From Lumbricus terrestris (Eukaryota; Annelida; Clitellata; Crassiclitellata; Lumbricidae), in assembly GCA_949752735.1 (NCBI GenBank), contig OX457042.1:20442243-20506242 (forward strand): 64,000 nt of DNA, given 5' to 3'. Below, piece after piece: positions 11,606 through 23,000 of this stretch (positions are counted from its first letter, which is position 1; each line of letters begins with the position of its first letter). The notes beneath the pieces were generated by a model that saw only the letters and a list, made by a program, of their open reading frames with translations, had not been told where the DNA came from and searched no databases. The translations under genes and the position numbers were made by a program.

Positions 11606-13190
11606 GGGGGATTTACGAGCAATAGAGTGACATCGTGGAAGTGAGCACCTTGAGCAAGTCATCACCAAGATGCTCTTTACAATCGACTACTATACAACAG
11701 AACAAACTATCATATAAAAATTATTTTTGAATTAGCAATAAAATTCATTCAACCCATGTTGAATGAAAATAATTAGGAGCTTTGTATGAATGCCATAGAA
11801 ACTTCATCCCAAAGAATTTCTGAGAGCATAGCAAGATGTAAGATGTAAAGAATTCAATCCAAAAGCAATGTTATCTGTAGGACATCTCAAGCCCATCTAA
11901 CATTATTCCCCTAGATGAACAAAACAAACAATGGTCAGATCAACACAATGGGACTTTGAACCCAACATACACAACTGAAAGGCAACTGCCAATGCATCAT
12001 ACCAAACATGTACAGTGCTGTACACACTAGTATAATATGCAATGGTAGTACATAGCATAATCCATATAAGCGTAATCCGTGTAATTCTGTAATACATCTG
12101 TATTAATTATTTCTAGCAGTAGTATCTTACACTGCAATGCATATAAAGGAAATGGAAAACAGTTTTAGAGATGCAAAATTACATATGAATCAGCAACAGC
12201 CATAATAACATTGCTCAACATTCATCATCATAGAAAATTCTTCAGGAACAAAAAGCGCATGTTAGTATTATTATTTTCATACTAACTAGGTAGATCAGTA
12301 ACAGTAGTCATAGTAACAAACAATACGCCATTATAAATTACTAATACCAATAATACTAAGTTGCTGACAGTCAAATTCTTATTTGATGCAGCACTCTTGA
12401 ATAAGCCGATGCCCTTGTATATAGCATTTACGCAACACTTTCGAAATTCTGACTTTACAATTTTTTTCACATTTTCCTTTGTCACCTCAAACTCGTCAAT
12501 GTCGATTAGAGACAATTGCTTTCCTAGTCTCACATAAAATTCAACACAAAATAATTTACACTTTTTAACAAGCATCTGATCATAATTATATTCAAGAATG
12601 AAGTTTATTAATCCTGAGAATGTTGCATTAATGCATTTAAGAACTGTTTCTATAGTAACGATTGTCATGCAATTTTTAAAAAACCTATGAATCATGCATT
12701 AACCTATTGAGTGCTGTAAAGTGTCTTGTATGCTCCTCTAAAATTAACATTCGGTGTCGGACTTTGATATTCCCTTCAGCATTGCTGCCATTGCACATCT
12801 CTTCAATCGCTGCGAATCTTGCTTGACTAGCTTTACGAAAGCGCTATAAAAACCAATCCTACTCTACTCAGCTTATCATCATGCACGAAGCTAGAAGTTT
12901 AGCACTTCACTGACAAAAGTGCACTAAAAAAGCAATGGAGAACCAATGCAGCTCGTCAGTGACTTAAGTGTTAAACAATTTAACCATCGAGATGATAACA
13001 AAGAAAGCGAATCATCTGGAACTGCTACATCATCTAATGAGGAGTTGTCATCCCAATCCCCCGTCAATTTCTAAGCGTGCTTTCCAAATGCTTCTAATTT
13101 TTCTTCAAGAGCTAAAAATGAAAGTTTGCCACTTTAGACTTAAGAGGGGTATATACTATACAGCACTCTGTCTTTTGCTTTCATGTTTAA
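11606..13190. other. Intergenic sequence with one unrecognised minus-strand frame
   Basis: The only long frame is 12282-12695 on the minus strand (137 codons, Lys/Ile/Val-rich, with a hydrophobic stretch NLVLLVLVIYNGVLFV near its end). I do not recognise it, no splice-site context supports it, and its composition is that of the AT-rich background. I treat it as a doubtful frame. Confidence 0.3.
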
Positions 13191-13199
13191 ATGCATTTC

Positions 13200-13860
13200 A
13201 TCTTCTTTGCGTACTCTGCACGTAGGCAGAATGTTCGAATGTTTGACGTCTCCATTCTTCCCTGTTCTGTGCTTTTTCCTTCAGCTTCTTATATCCGTCA
13301 TTCATCAACAGCCTTTGCCTGGGTCTTCCTCTCGCTCTTTTCCCCTCCATTTACCCCTCCACTACTGTTCTTAGCATCGAGTCTCCTCTAAGTGTGTGTC
13401 CTATCCATCTTCTTTGTCTTTCTCTAATTGTGTGTATCAGCGATCTCTTTTCTCCAACTCTTCTCAGTACCTCTTCATTCCTTACATGATCCTTCCAGCT
13501 GATTCTTTCTATTCTTCTCCATATCCACATTTCGAATGCTTCCATTCTCTTGATGTCTTCCGTCCTCATAGTCCATGTCTCTGATCCATAAAGCATCACA
13601 CTCCATACTAAGATTTTTACTATTCTCTTTTTCAGTTCCTTATTGATTCCTCCCCTCAATCGTTCTTTCCTCTTTTCAAAAGCATCTTTTCCTAGCACAA
13701 TCTTTCGTTGTATTTCTCTTTCACATCTAGCATCCTCCATAATAGCACTATCGAGATAAGCAAATTCCTGGACTTGTTCCAGTTTTTCTCTGTCAATGTA
13801 TATTTTAACTACTCTCATAACCTCTGTAAAGCATTTATGGAGAAGAAAAAAACCTTGCAA
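13200..13860 (-). mobile_element. Degenerate LINE fragment (RTE-like reverse transcriptase C-terminus)
   Basis: The minus-strand frame contains the series EFAYLDSAIMEDARCEREIQ, LVWSVMLYGSETWTMRTEDI, RMEAFEMWIWRRIERISW and ERQRRWIGHTLRGDSML. These are the familiar C-terminal blocks of endonuclease-reverse-transcriptase LINEs. The frame ends at 13351, and coding similarity continues in another frame (RGRPRQ, then WRRQTFEHSNLP) to about 13200, so it is frameshifted and dead. The exact clade is an informed guess. Confidence 0.85.
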
Positions 13861-13869
13861 TGCCTTTTT

Positions 13870-14810
13870 TGCACGAAATCATACCAAACACAATGACGCA
13901 AAGAGATTTTCGAAAACTGGCATTTATTATAACTTTTGCATTTTGTGAATTTTATACTGCCCGATTACAAGCGTAAGCAACCAATTGGAATTCCGACCAT
14001 GCTACTATAATCAAATGCCTTAAACCATAAACTTAATACACCACACATCAAAACAGTTTAAAATGTACCGGTAGTCATCTTAACAAACTGTACAAGTAGT
14101 TGAAAAACACTAACAACCAGAAGATGTCTTTCAGAAAAAGAATCGAACTTGTTATATGCTGCAAAACACACGTAGCAAAGCGTAGTGTTTATTTAAGCAA
14201 ATCACAGGTCACAGGGCAAATTTTACAGGTGTATCACAAAACCCAGTGCACTCCAACACAGAATTTATATCACGTCATTTTTGTTCAAGATTTCAGAAGT
14301 GCTTCCACCATTCTAGACAACTGTTTCACTGAAAATAAATGAAACATTATAAAAATACTAATGCAGAGGCGCAAAAAACCCACATGTTTTAGACATAACT
14401 AGCGGCTCGGCTGCAGACAACCATGTTGTACATTCACAGTAAGGTCATTTGTCTCACTGCCGCCTTGTCACAACTGATAAGAAGACCGTGCAGATGAGCA
14501 AATTCCTAGCGGACAGAACTTGACAAGTTACTGAAGAGAAAGAAATGACATATAGCAACGGTAACAATTAAAATAAAACTAGGTTCGCATTATGACAATG
14601 CTATTATTTGTAACACACGTTCGAATTCAACAGGGTGGAAATAAAACTTGAAAATAATTTACACTTGGCATGTGAGGTATTTCAAAGAAATAACATAATT
14701 ATAACAAAGGTAGTAATTGAAATAAAACTATTATGACAAAATGCTATTATTTATAGTTTCAATAATCATTAAAACTGGGATATTTATATGATCTACCAAA
14801 GCTGTAATAA
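13870..14810. other. Non-coding sequence downstream of INPP4
   Basis: No coding or RNA gene is recognised. The DNA is AT-rich with short chance frames. Confidence 0.4.
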
Positions 14811-14813
14811 CAA

Positions 14814-14896
14814 TTTGACCCCTTTACCGGCTATCCCGATTATAGTTGTCAATTTTAGATACAATTATATGCCGGCCGGCGGGTAAAAGGATTAAA
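14814..14896. mobile_element. Small TTAA-type foldback element, diverged copy
   Basis: The ends are CCTTTACCGGC and, inverted, GCCGGCGGGTAAAAGG followed by TTAA. It resembles the two 71-bp elements at 22047 and 44407, which share CCTTTACCCG ends and TTAA flanks. The left TTAA has decayed to TTGA. Confidence 0.55.
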
Positions 14897-14899
14897 TAA

Positions 14900-16500
14900 A
14901 ATAAAAATTATGAATGCATTTCCACCTGGACCACTCATTATCACTCCCAAAAACAATCACCGCATTTTATGCCACAAACGATAAGTCTGAGTTCTTACAG
15001 TGCAATTTTTTGTAGCCTGATACCTTTATTCCCCAAGTACATCATTAATAACATCAGTAATACTAATAACAATACATCTTAACACTGACAGCAATAGAAA
15101 TTATCGGTGACAGATACACCACTAAACATGTTATGGGCAGAAAAATCACTGAACCTTCAGCGATATCGCACAAATCACTTCGTTGCAACAGATAAAAAAA
15201 CATAGACAACTTGAGAAAGACTGAAACAGATTTCTACACAAAAAACAACTGAAAATCACGCAGCCGTCATGGCACGGTGAAAATCACCCTGAAAATAAGC
15301 GTGTGTACAGATACGAGGGACAACGGAAAGACTTATCAAAGCGAGGATCCAACAGACGCACGTCATCTGCAGGGTGCAGTAACAAAATGGAAAGTGTGTC
15401 GTTGAAAAAAACTTGAAAAGCACAGTCGACGTGCTTTAGCCAAATAATCGTAATTGCACATTCGTTTATAACCTCTTCAACAGAACTACTCAGAGGTGCT
15501 CGCATGCCGATAAAACATGGCGACCATAAAAGATGTCGTGGTTCAATCACTGGCCTAACAGATACAGAGCAACTTAGGCAAGAAGCTACTATCGCAGATT
15601 ACATGGAACACAGATTTCATCAACAGCTAACCAAGCACCTGTATGGTATATCAACTAGCCGAGAGAAAGCTACTGTCAGTCTCTTGCAATTCTGGGCACC
15701 CAGACAGGCAATTGGTCTGGGCACTTGACTCTGTGTAGGAATGGCATATATCCAAACTAATTTCAACCCCTTTTGGCACGGTCATTTTACACAAGGCTAT
15801 TGCACAACCATTCAATAATACAATTTATGACTTTTTTGATGAAACCTAACCCTAATGCCAGTGTCGCATCTACTATTCCCCTAAAGCTATCCAGAGGGAT
15901 ATATTAATCTAGTCCTGGATGGAATATACCGGGTATAGAGCATCTGGGGGATACGCCATTCTATTCCCCAGCGCATAATAATCGAAAAATGCATATAATT
16001 GATAAATTTATGCCGTAATCAAAATTTAAAGTGACTCTAATTGCTTAAGTATACCAGGCAAAGCTCAAATCAAGGCAACTCGAATTTAGTTAGTGGCTTT
16101 AACTGTTCGTAAGTGTTCTAAATGTTCTAAGTGTTCTAAAATCAAAGCAAACAAAGTTAGCTAGTAAGAATAAACACATCTGCTAGTGGCAATGTCCAAA
16201 ATAAAGCAAATGGAAGTCAATTTGCAAAAATAAACACATGGAAGTAGGTTTTTTTCCAACTTCTTCATCTGAGAGAGAATACGATTATTAGGGGATACTC
16301 TAATCCAAGACACCGGCATTATGTCCAAACAACCGAAGGAACTCCAAATTTCTAACTGTCGGCCACAGTGACTGCATTCAATTAATTCCATGAAAATTCC
16401 AACCATGCGATTGTCTGCTTTTACCAGGCCTGCATAACATCACAAAAACTAGCACCTCAACAGAAAACAGTGAAACAACAAAAGCGATATTACATCAGAG
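14900..16500. other. Probable INPP4 3' UTR and downstream DNA
   Basis: The nearest minus-strand AATAAA after the INPP4 stop is the complement of TTTATT at 15025-15030. A 3' UTR of about 1.6 kb is therefore plausible. Nothing else is recognised; the 74-codon frame at 15504-15728 on the + strand has no family resemblance I know. Confidence 0.35.
15025..15030 (-). promoter_or_regulatory. Candidate INPP4 polyadenylation signal
   Basis: This is the first AATAAA on the minus strand downstream of the INPP4 stop at 16646, read as TTTATT on the + strand. It is positional inference only. Confidence 0.35.
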
Positions 16501-16514
16501 GAACCATTCAAAAT

Positions 16515-16600
16515 TATACTGGTACCCCGACCGTTGTTTACCAATAACAAGATACTGGTACCCCGACCACCGTTGTTCACCAATAACAAGATACTTGTAC
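16515..16600. repeat. About 46-bp tandem duplication in the INPP4 3' UTR
   Basis: ACTGGTACCCCGACC with CCAATAACAAGATAC is repeated once, with a small insertion in the second copy. It starts some 45 bp beyond the INPP4 stop codon. Confidence 0.85.
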
Positions 16601-16645
16601 CGCGCAGACCTTTGGTTAGCGGCTGGTGGCAACCTATAGGGCGTC

Positions 16646-16778
16646 TTAAGTCTCGTAGTTTCCATAGGTACCGTTAGGTGGCCGGTAGAGCTTTGGCAAC
16701 GATAATAGTTGGATGCTGTTGAAGGCATACTTTCGAACGCCCGAGTTTTTCACCGTGTTTTCTCTACGAACGCCCTCG
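16646..16778 (-). CDS. INPP4: INPP4 exon 22 (residues 1035-1078, C-terminus)
   Basis: [20 protein letters not shown] and [17 protein letters not shown] end at TAA 16648-16646, matching human [20 protein letters not shown] and FPKHYRPPEGTYGK-ET. The acceptor is cttgcttttgtag. A LINE fragment begins about 20 bp upstream of this acceptor. Confidence 0.97.
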
Positions 16779-17000
16779 CTACAAAAGCAAGAATTTGTCA
16801 ATTTGTTTATTAATTTATTCATCAGAAGCTGAAAATGAAAGCGCAGAAAAGAGATGAATGAGACGTCAAACATTCGAACCTGCCTAATGGCAGAGCACGG
16901 AAAAGAAGAAGGCAAAATAAATTTGAAAATGTGCACAATCATTTGTAGCTATGCCCATTGTCCAACTGTTTGCTACCTACCCGGAATAACGCAAGTGTAG

Positions 17001-17092
<92 letters not shown>

Positions 17093-20000
17093 CATCTATC
17101 TATGTAAATTGTATAGCGCCCCTTCAAGGAGACTACTCAGAGGCGCTCCCGACCCAAGCCCGGTCAAAAGTATTGTACATACGTTATCGAGAAAACAACA
17201 TACACGTACTGTAAGCGTAGTTGCGTACGTTAAAAATGCACTGTTGCAGAATGAGCAAAATACAATTATGGAAAAATCAGTGTACTTCCATGCAAATGAT
17301 CATCTTTTGGACAAAATAGTGGATCTTGCCCTACGTCACCATAATTCTATCGTACTGTAAACTTTAACCCTACAGCGGCTGACTTACCTGCGGAAGGAAC
17401 CGAGGGCATGGAAGAAGACGTCGGCACCAAGGTCATTCTCACGGCTGAGTAGCTGGACCTGCTCAAGCGTAACAGCCATCGCAGTACGATCCTTGGCACT
17501 CTTGCAGCTCGTAAAACGAACCCCGTGCAGAGTGCGACATATCTGTGCAGCACCAACATCAATCCAATGTTAGTATCTGATGGTAAGGAAATGTCAGTAA
17601 CATTGAGATAGATAGTACTTAGTCCTTCCCGTGCAGGACTGCACATTGAGTAACACATTCCCTCATTTGTCTCCAAAAGATATGGCAAAATAATAATACA
17701 CAGCCTTTGTAGATAAGACTTAGAACTAAGGTTAACAAAGTAAGGCAGGGTAAAAACAGTAGTATATGATTAGTGAGGTACTTAAGGCATTCTACATGTA
17801 AACTACGCAAAGTAACATAATTGAGGCATGGCAAGGTAGAATGACAGATATGTAACAGTAATATTAGATGGTGTTCAACAACACAACATCCTATAGCTGT
17901 CTTAGTTGCAATGTGAGGTAATCCAACATTAGATAAAATATCTTTTGGCATAGTCCAATTGCAGCAGGGTCATACGGAAAGAACACCAGCCAATTGAATC
18001 TCAAGCAAGCTCTCCACATATGCAAGATTCAAAGGATGACAGACAATACTTGACAGACAATACAAACAAAGACATAAAGACATAACTCCACACACAAAAG
18101 CGCTAGACTTGACAAATGACTAAAGCGAATGGGAATCATTCATGAGCATCTTTATGAAATGACGGAGCAACCAATGATGATAATAATTTTTTAATATATA
18201 TTAGATGAAGCAAAGACCAGATAATATAAAAATAAGATAAGCAATTAAAACTGATGTAACGCAATGTAAGGTAAACAAGTTAACTTTAGGATAGGTAAGG
18301 TAACACAAGGTACCTTTAGGATAGGTAAGGTAACCCAAGGTAACTTTAGGATAGGTAAGGTAACCAAGTTAACTTTAGGATAGGCAAGGTAACCCAATGT
18401 AACTTTAGGATAGGTAAGGCAACCTAAAGTAACTTTAGGATAGGTAAGGTAACCCAATGTAACTTTAGGATAGGTAAGGTAGCCTAAGGTAACTTCAGCA
18501 TTTAGGATAGGTAAGGTAACCCAAGGTAACTTTAGGATAGGTACGGTAAACTAAGGTAACTTCAGGATAGGCAGGGTAACCTAAGGTAACCTTACGATAG
18601 GTAAGGTAAATGTGACTTGCCTCTGCCGCCTGGTGGAGGACGTCGACATTCTTGTTGCGTTTTGCAAGGACGCTCATGTGAAGGTGTCGCATCTGATTCT
18701 CCAGGTTCAACGAAGATGAAGCGGACGAAGGTGAACTCGGTGCATCGGTTGATTCTGAGGAACAGACCAGGAATGAAGATCGTAATGTACTTCGATTACA
18801 GAGTTCATATGGAGTCATCATTACGCTACAATCATCGTAGGATATAATGGACGGGGACGTTAACAGCTGCTAAGGCTGAAGATGAGGACTTTAACTGTAA
18901 CCCACGGCTGAGTCACCCATCATATAAATCAATAACTGCTACACAGAAATGCAAAAAAGCAAAGAATCGATGAAAACCAGCTATGTATCTAGATGCTTGA
19001 AAGTCAATGATGTTCACTTAGGCTTACTCCATTTGACATCATCGTTTTGCGTACGTATCGTTGTAGCAGCATGGCCATGTTACAGCGAGAAAGAATTTAT
19101 CATATAATTATTACTACTAATACTACCACTACTACTACCTGTAATCAGATGACTTTACATGACAATGACTGTTTCACCTTGGTGCCAGTATATTTTAAAA
19201 TGTATCCTAAACGAAATGCTTAACTACCCGACTGTCTAAATAGAAAACAACACAACTCCCTACATTAACAAAATGACTGAAATTTTGTACATCAAACAAA
19301 TAAATAAAGCCGAAACAGAATGGAATGCCTCTGCTTCATACCAGACAGTTTAACGAATTCGTTGTATTTTTCAAAGTAGCCGTGCAGTCGGTGATAGTTG
19401 TCCTGGTTCAACGTTTCCTGCAGAGAAACATCACCAAACCTACAACCACATCGGACAACAGTATTAACCACCGGTAGAACATTAACTTCTTCCTTCACTC
19501 AACAGCAGACTCGAGGAAATAATACTTAAATCTATAATACCAACGAGATTTGGAGAAGATTTTGCCGTCATTGGCCGTACAAGTAGCAATACAGCGCTCG
19601 TGAATAAGTTGGTGCCCTGCTTCTAGCTTTAAAGCCATTCAAAATCTGGAGTTTAAAATTAAGAGGCATGAAGAGGAACAAAAGTTGAAACAATATAGAC
19701 AATGGAAGCAAACTACCGGCTTATACATATTGCAAGTGCAATAGAACACACTTTGCCAGACCAAGTGAAACACTATATTATGCCTTCGCCTGTTTTGGAC
19801 CATGATTATTGTCTCCTCCAGGCAGACATCTGCATTATACTGTAACACTTTAATTATCAGCTTCAGGGTTCCCAGTCACTTTGAACAAACTCTTCTTCGC
19901 TAAAGCGTTGAAACACAAGGGTCTATATTGTCTTCATATAAACATATAATGCCCACAACAACCAACCAAAACACCAACAATGCAACAAAGACTACATGAT

Positions 20001-23000
20001 GTATGTATGTATGTATGAATTGTATGTATGTAAGTAACTATGTATGTAAACTATGTATGTATGCATGCATGCATAACCCAATGGGGTTGCGTACAACTAA
20101 GGGACTGTTTATTTTTTGTACAACAACACTACATGTATGTATGAACAATCGCAACCATCCGAATCCCACTTTGCCACTCACCGCTCAGCGAGTGTCGCCT
20201 GCTCGTTTATCCCAATCGTGAACATCACCGGTACGACTCGAACGAATCTCCTACTGACGCCATCTAGCTGCAGTCGGTTGAACATCGCATCCGAAAGCGG
20301 AACCGTCACGACAAACTCTGTGCGATCGCCCGATATCGTTGGCACAAACACGTCGTCGTTTGCGCTCACAGGTGCCTGCGCTCGCTCAAGAGCAAACGTC
20401 ACCTTTTGGAGGTCATCGACACCGACCGCCATGTCTTCCAGCATGGCCATCTCGTCGCCGTGGCAACTGAGGAGGCATTCGAACTGCAGCAAGATGCCGA
20501 CTTCGAGCATCTGCTTCATTGTTGTTTCGTCGGCGCTGAGCATGGCAGCGAGGAAACCAGTTGTAGCTGTTGTTACCTATGGAAGAAGAAAAGCAGTAAG
20601 GTAAGAGGCAGCCATTGTAAACACTATACAGGGTGACATTGGCATATGGGGGGGATAGCCAGTCCTCACCCTATCGACTTGATCTTCCCACCAACATAGT
20701 ATGGTTGGTGTCGTCATTTTCAGTCACGTTTGCTACGGTTTCCACTGGAGAAAAATCCTCCAAGATTCTTTCACAGATTTGTACTTCTAACGTCATGCTT
20801 ACCACCAGACAACTGAACAGCGAACACCTACCTTCGTATCTGATACACCAAAGAAACAGGTTACGTTAAACAGAGGCCCAGTGGCGCATTGGATAACACA
20901 ATGGCATGGAGATCAGCAAAGTCGAGGTTGATTCCCGAAGCCACCGTAGGATAGACATGCTTCGTAGGCTGCTGAGAGTCCTTGTATTGCAGGCTGCCTG
21001 TTAGAACTGCTAGTAGTGAAGACAGGTTTTAATAAAGATTGGGTCCACTGTTTCGTGTCTGTCAGAATGAATTCATTACAGAGACGATTATTATTATAAC
21101 TGTTGTGAGAAACATCGTGCATTCTTATCCACATAGGCATTTAATAAGGTAGCAATCAGCTTACCATTACCATATCATGTATACGTGCATATTGCATATG
21201 TGGCCATTTATATAGTGCTTTACAAGAGTGTCACGAAGGCTACTTTTATATGCTACTTTCTCCTACCACGACTTCTGTCATTGAGCTAAATGGACCAGAT
21301 TAGACTACAATAAATATTAAATGACAATATATTCAAAATAAAATTATAGCATAAACTAACATTGATTATAAATTTATATATGTGTCCCGACATATGAAAA
21401 GGTACCATAAGTCGGAGTACGGTTTCAAGAGAAATCGCGCATAATGACGTCGGGGAAAATATTATCAAATTTGAGCTCTTGGTATTTTTAGCAGCAGGCA
21501 AGCCTAAGGTATGATGTCATCGCTAAATATAGCACATTCACTCATAAATTGTGCCCAGACATTGTGCCCAAAAAATGTGCCCCCAAAAAAAATTGTGCCC
21601 AAAAAAATTGTGCCCAAAAATTGTGTCCAAAAATGTCCAGTTCTCGTGTTAAGCCATGTTTTATCTTATAAGTCGGTCATTTATCATCCAATTTTTATCT
21701 GGTTTTCAGCAAAATGTTCAGCTCACTTAGCTGGTTTATGAAGGCATAATAACTCCAAACCCGACTTATGGTACCTTTTCATATGTCGGGACACATATAC
21801 ATCAGATAATAGATTACATAACAATACAGCTTAGATCACAGTATACAGGATAAGACAAAGATCAGATCAGTAGATTACATTAGATAAAGGGACTCACGGC
21901 CTGTGAAAAAACGACATCCCGTCGGTAGTTCAAACTGTGGACGAGAGGCAGATTTGGAGAGGAGTCCTAAAAATAAAAGACAAACCAAATAAATCAGTTA
22001 ATTATTGACCTTAAAATAATAAGCACAGCAATGAATTAGCTATTAACCCTTTACCCGTTCATTTTTAAATTTTAAGCCCATTTTCGGCGGATATTCTTGG
22101 GGCAAACGGGTAAAAGATTAATAATCACATGGTCACGAAACAATAATCCCTCAACTAATACTAAACTACTTGAATGTTCTTAGAATGAGAAGACTACATG
22201 ACCGACATTACGCTACTAATGTCATGGCTATTGGCATGCAACGTCATAATTTCTAATCGATTAACATTGCTTTTGTTGACCAACATCACTTTTACAAATT
22301 CACAGCTTTAGCAATGAATGCCATTCATTTTAACCTGATGAATACTAGGCCGACCAGACAGCTTTTTTAAAATTAAAATATAAAAATAAAATTATAATAT
22401 AAACTAACTTCGATTATAAACATCTGTAGCCAATATTGAAAGGCAACAGAAGCTATGAAGTTCTGAAAAGCAACTTCAATTCACTTAAAACTGGCATCTG
22501 TGAGATCAGAAGACCGATCCTCTCCCTCGCCATATGCACTGGCCATCAACAGTATATGACCACAGTGGGGCGCGGTGGTGTAGTCGTTGCCTTGAAGTCG
22601 GAAGGTTCGAGGTTCGAATCCACCTCAAGTCGCCGCGTAGGGACCTTGGGCAAGTCCTTCACTCGCAATTGCTCAGCGCTTCGGCGTGAAACTCTGATGC
22701 AGTGTCCGCTCTGCAGTCGGGAGCGCCTCTGAGTAGGGAGCCTGAAGGGGCGCTATAACAAGTGCACATACAAACAAACGAACAAACAAAACAGTGTCAT
22801 TTTACACCCTAGCTAGCACGGAGGGCTCCCATGTTTTCAGCCTTCGCAGGAATTTAAATCCCTGACCCTTTGGCAGACAGTTGAGCATTCCACCCACTGG
22901 GTCTAAGTCGTTCAGCGTCATACCTTGACGGAGGTGAACGCCAGACCGGATTTCGCTCGCGAGCACATGACTTCGATGCATCGCTTGAGTTTGATGACGA

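Noticed and set aside
12282..12695. 137-codon minus-strand frame with a hydrophobic C-terminal segment
   Set aside because: No recognised family, AT-rich background composition, no splice or promoter context. Left as a doubtful frame.
22560..22650. A functional tRNA gene suggested by GGTTCGAATCC
   Set aside because: The promoter boxes belong to a repeated SINE with the same body and tail at seven sites. The region does not fold into a proper cloverleaf by eye.
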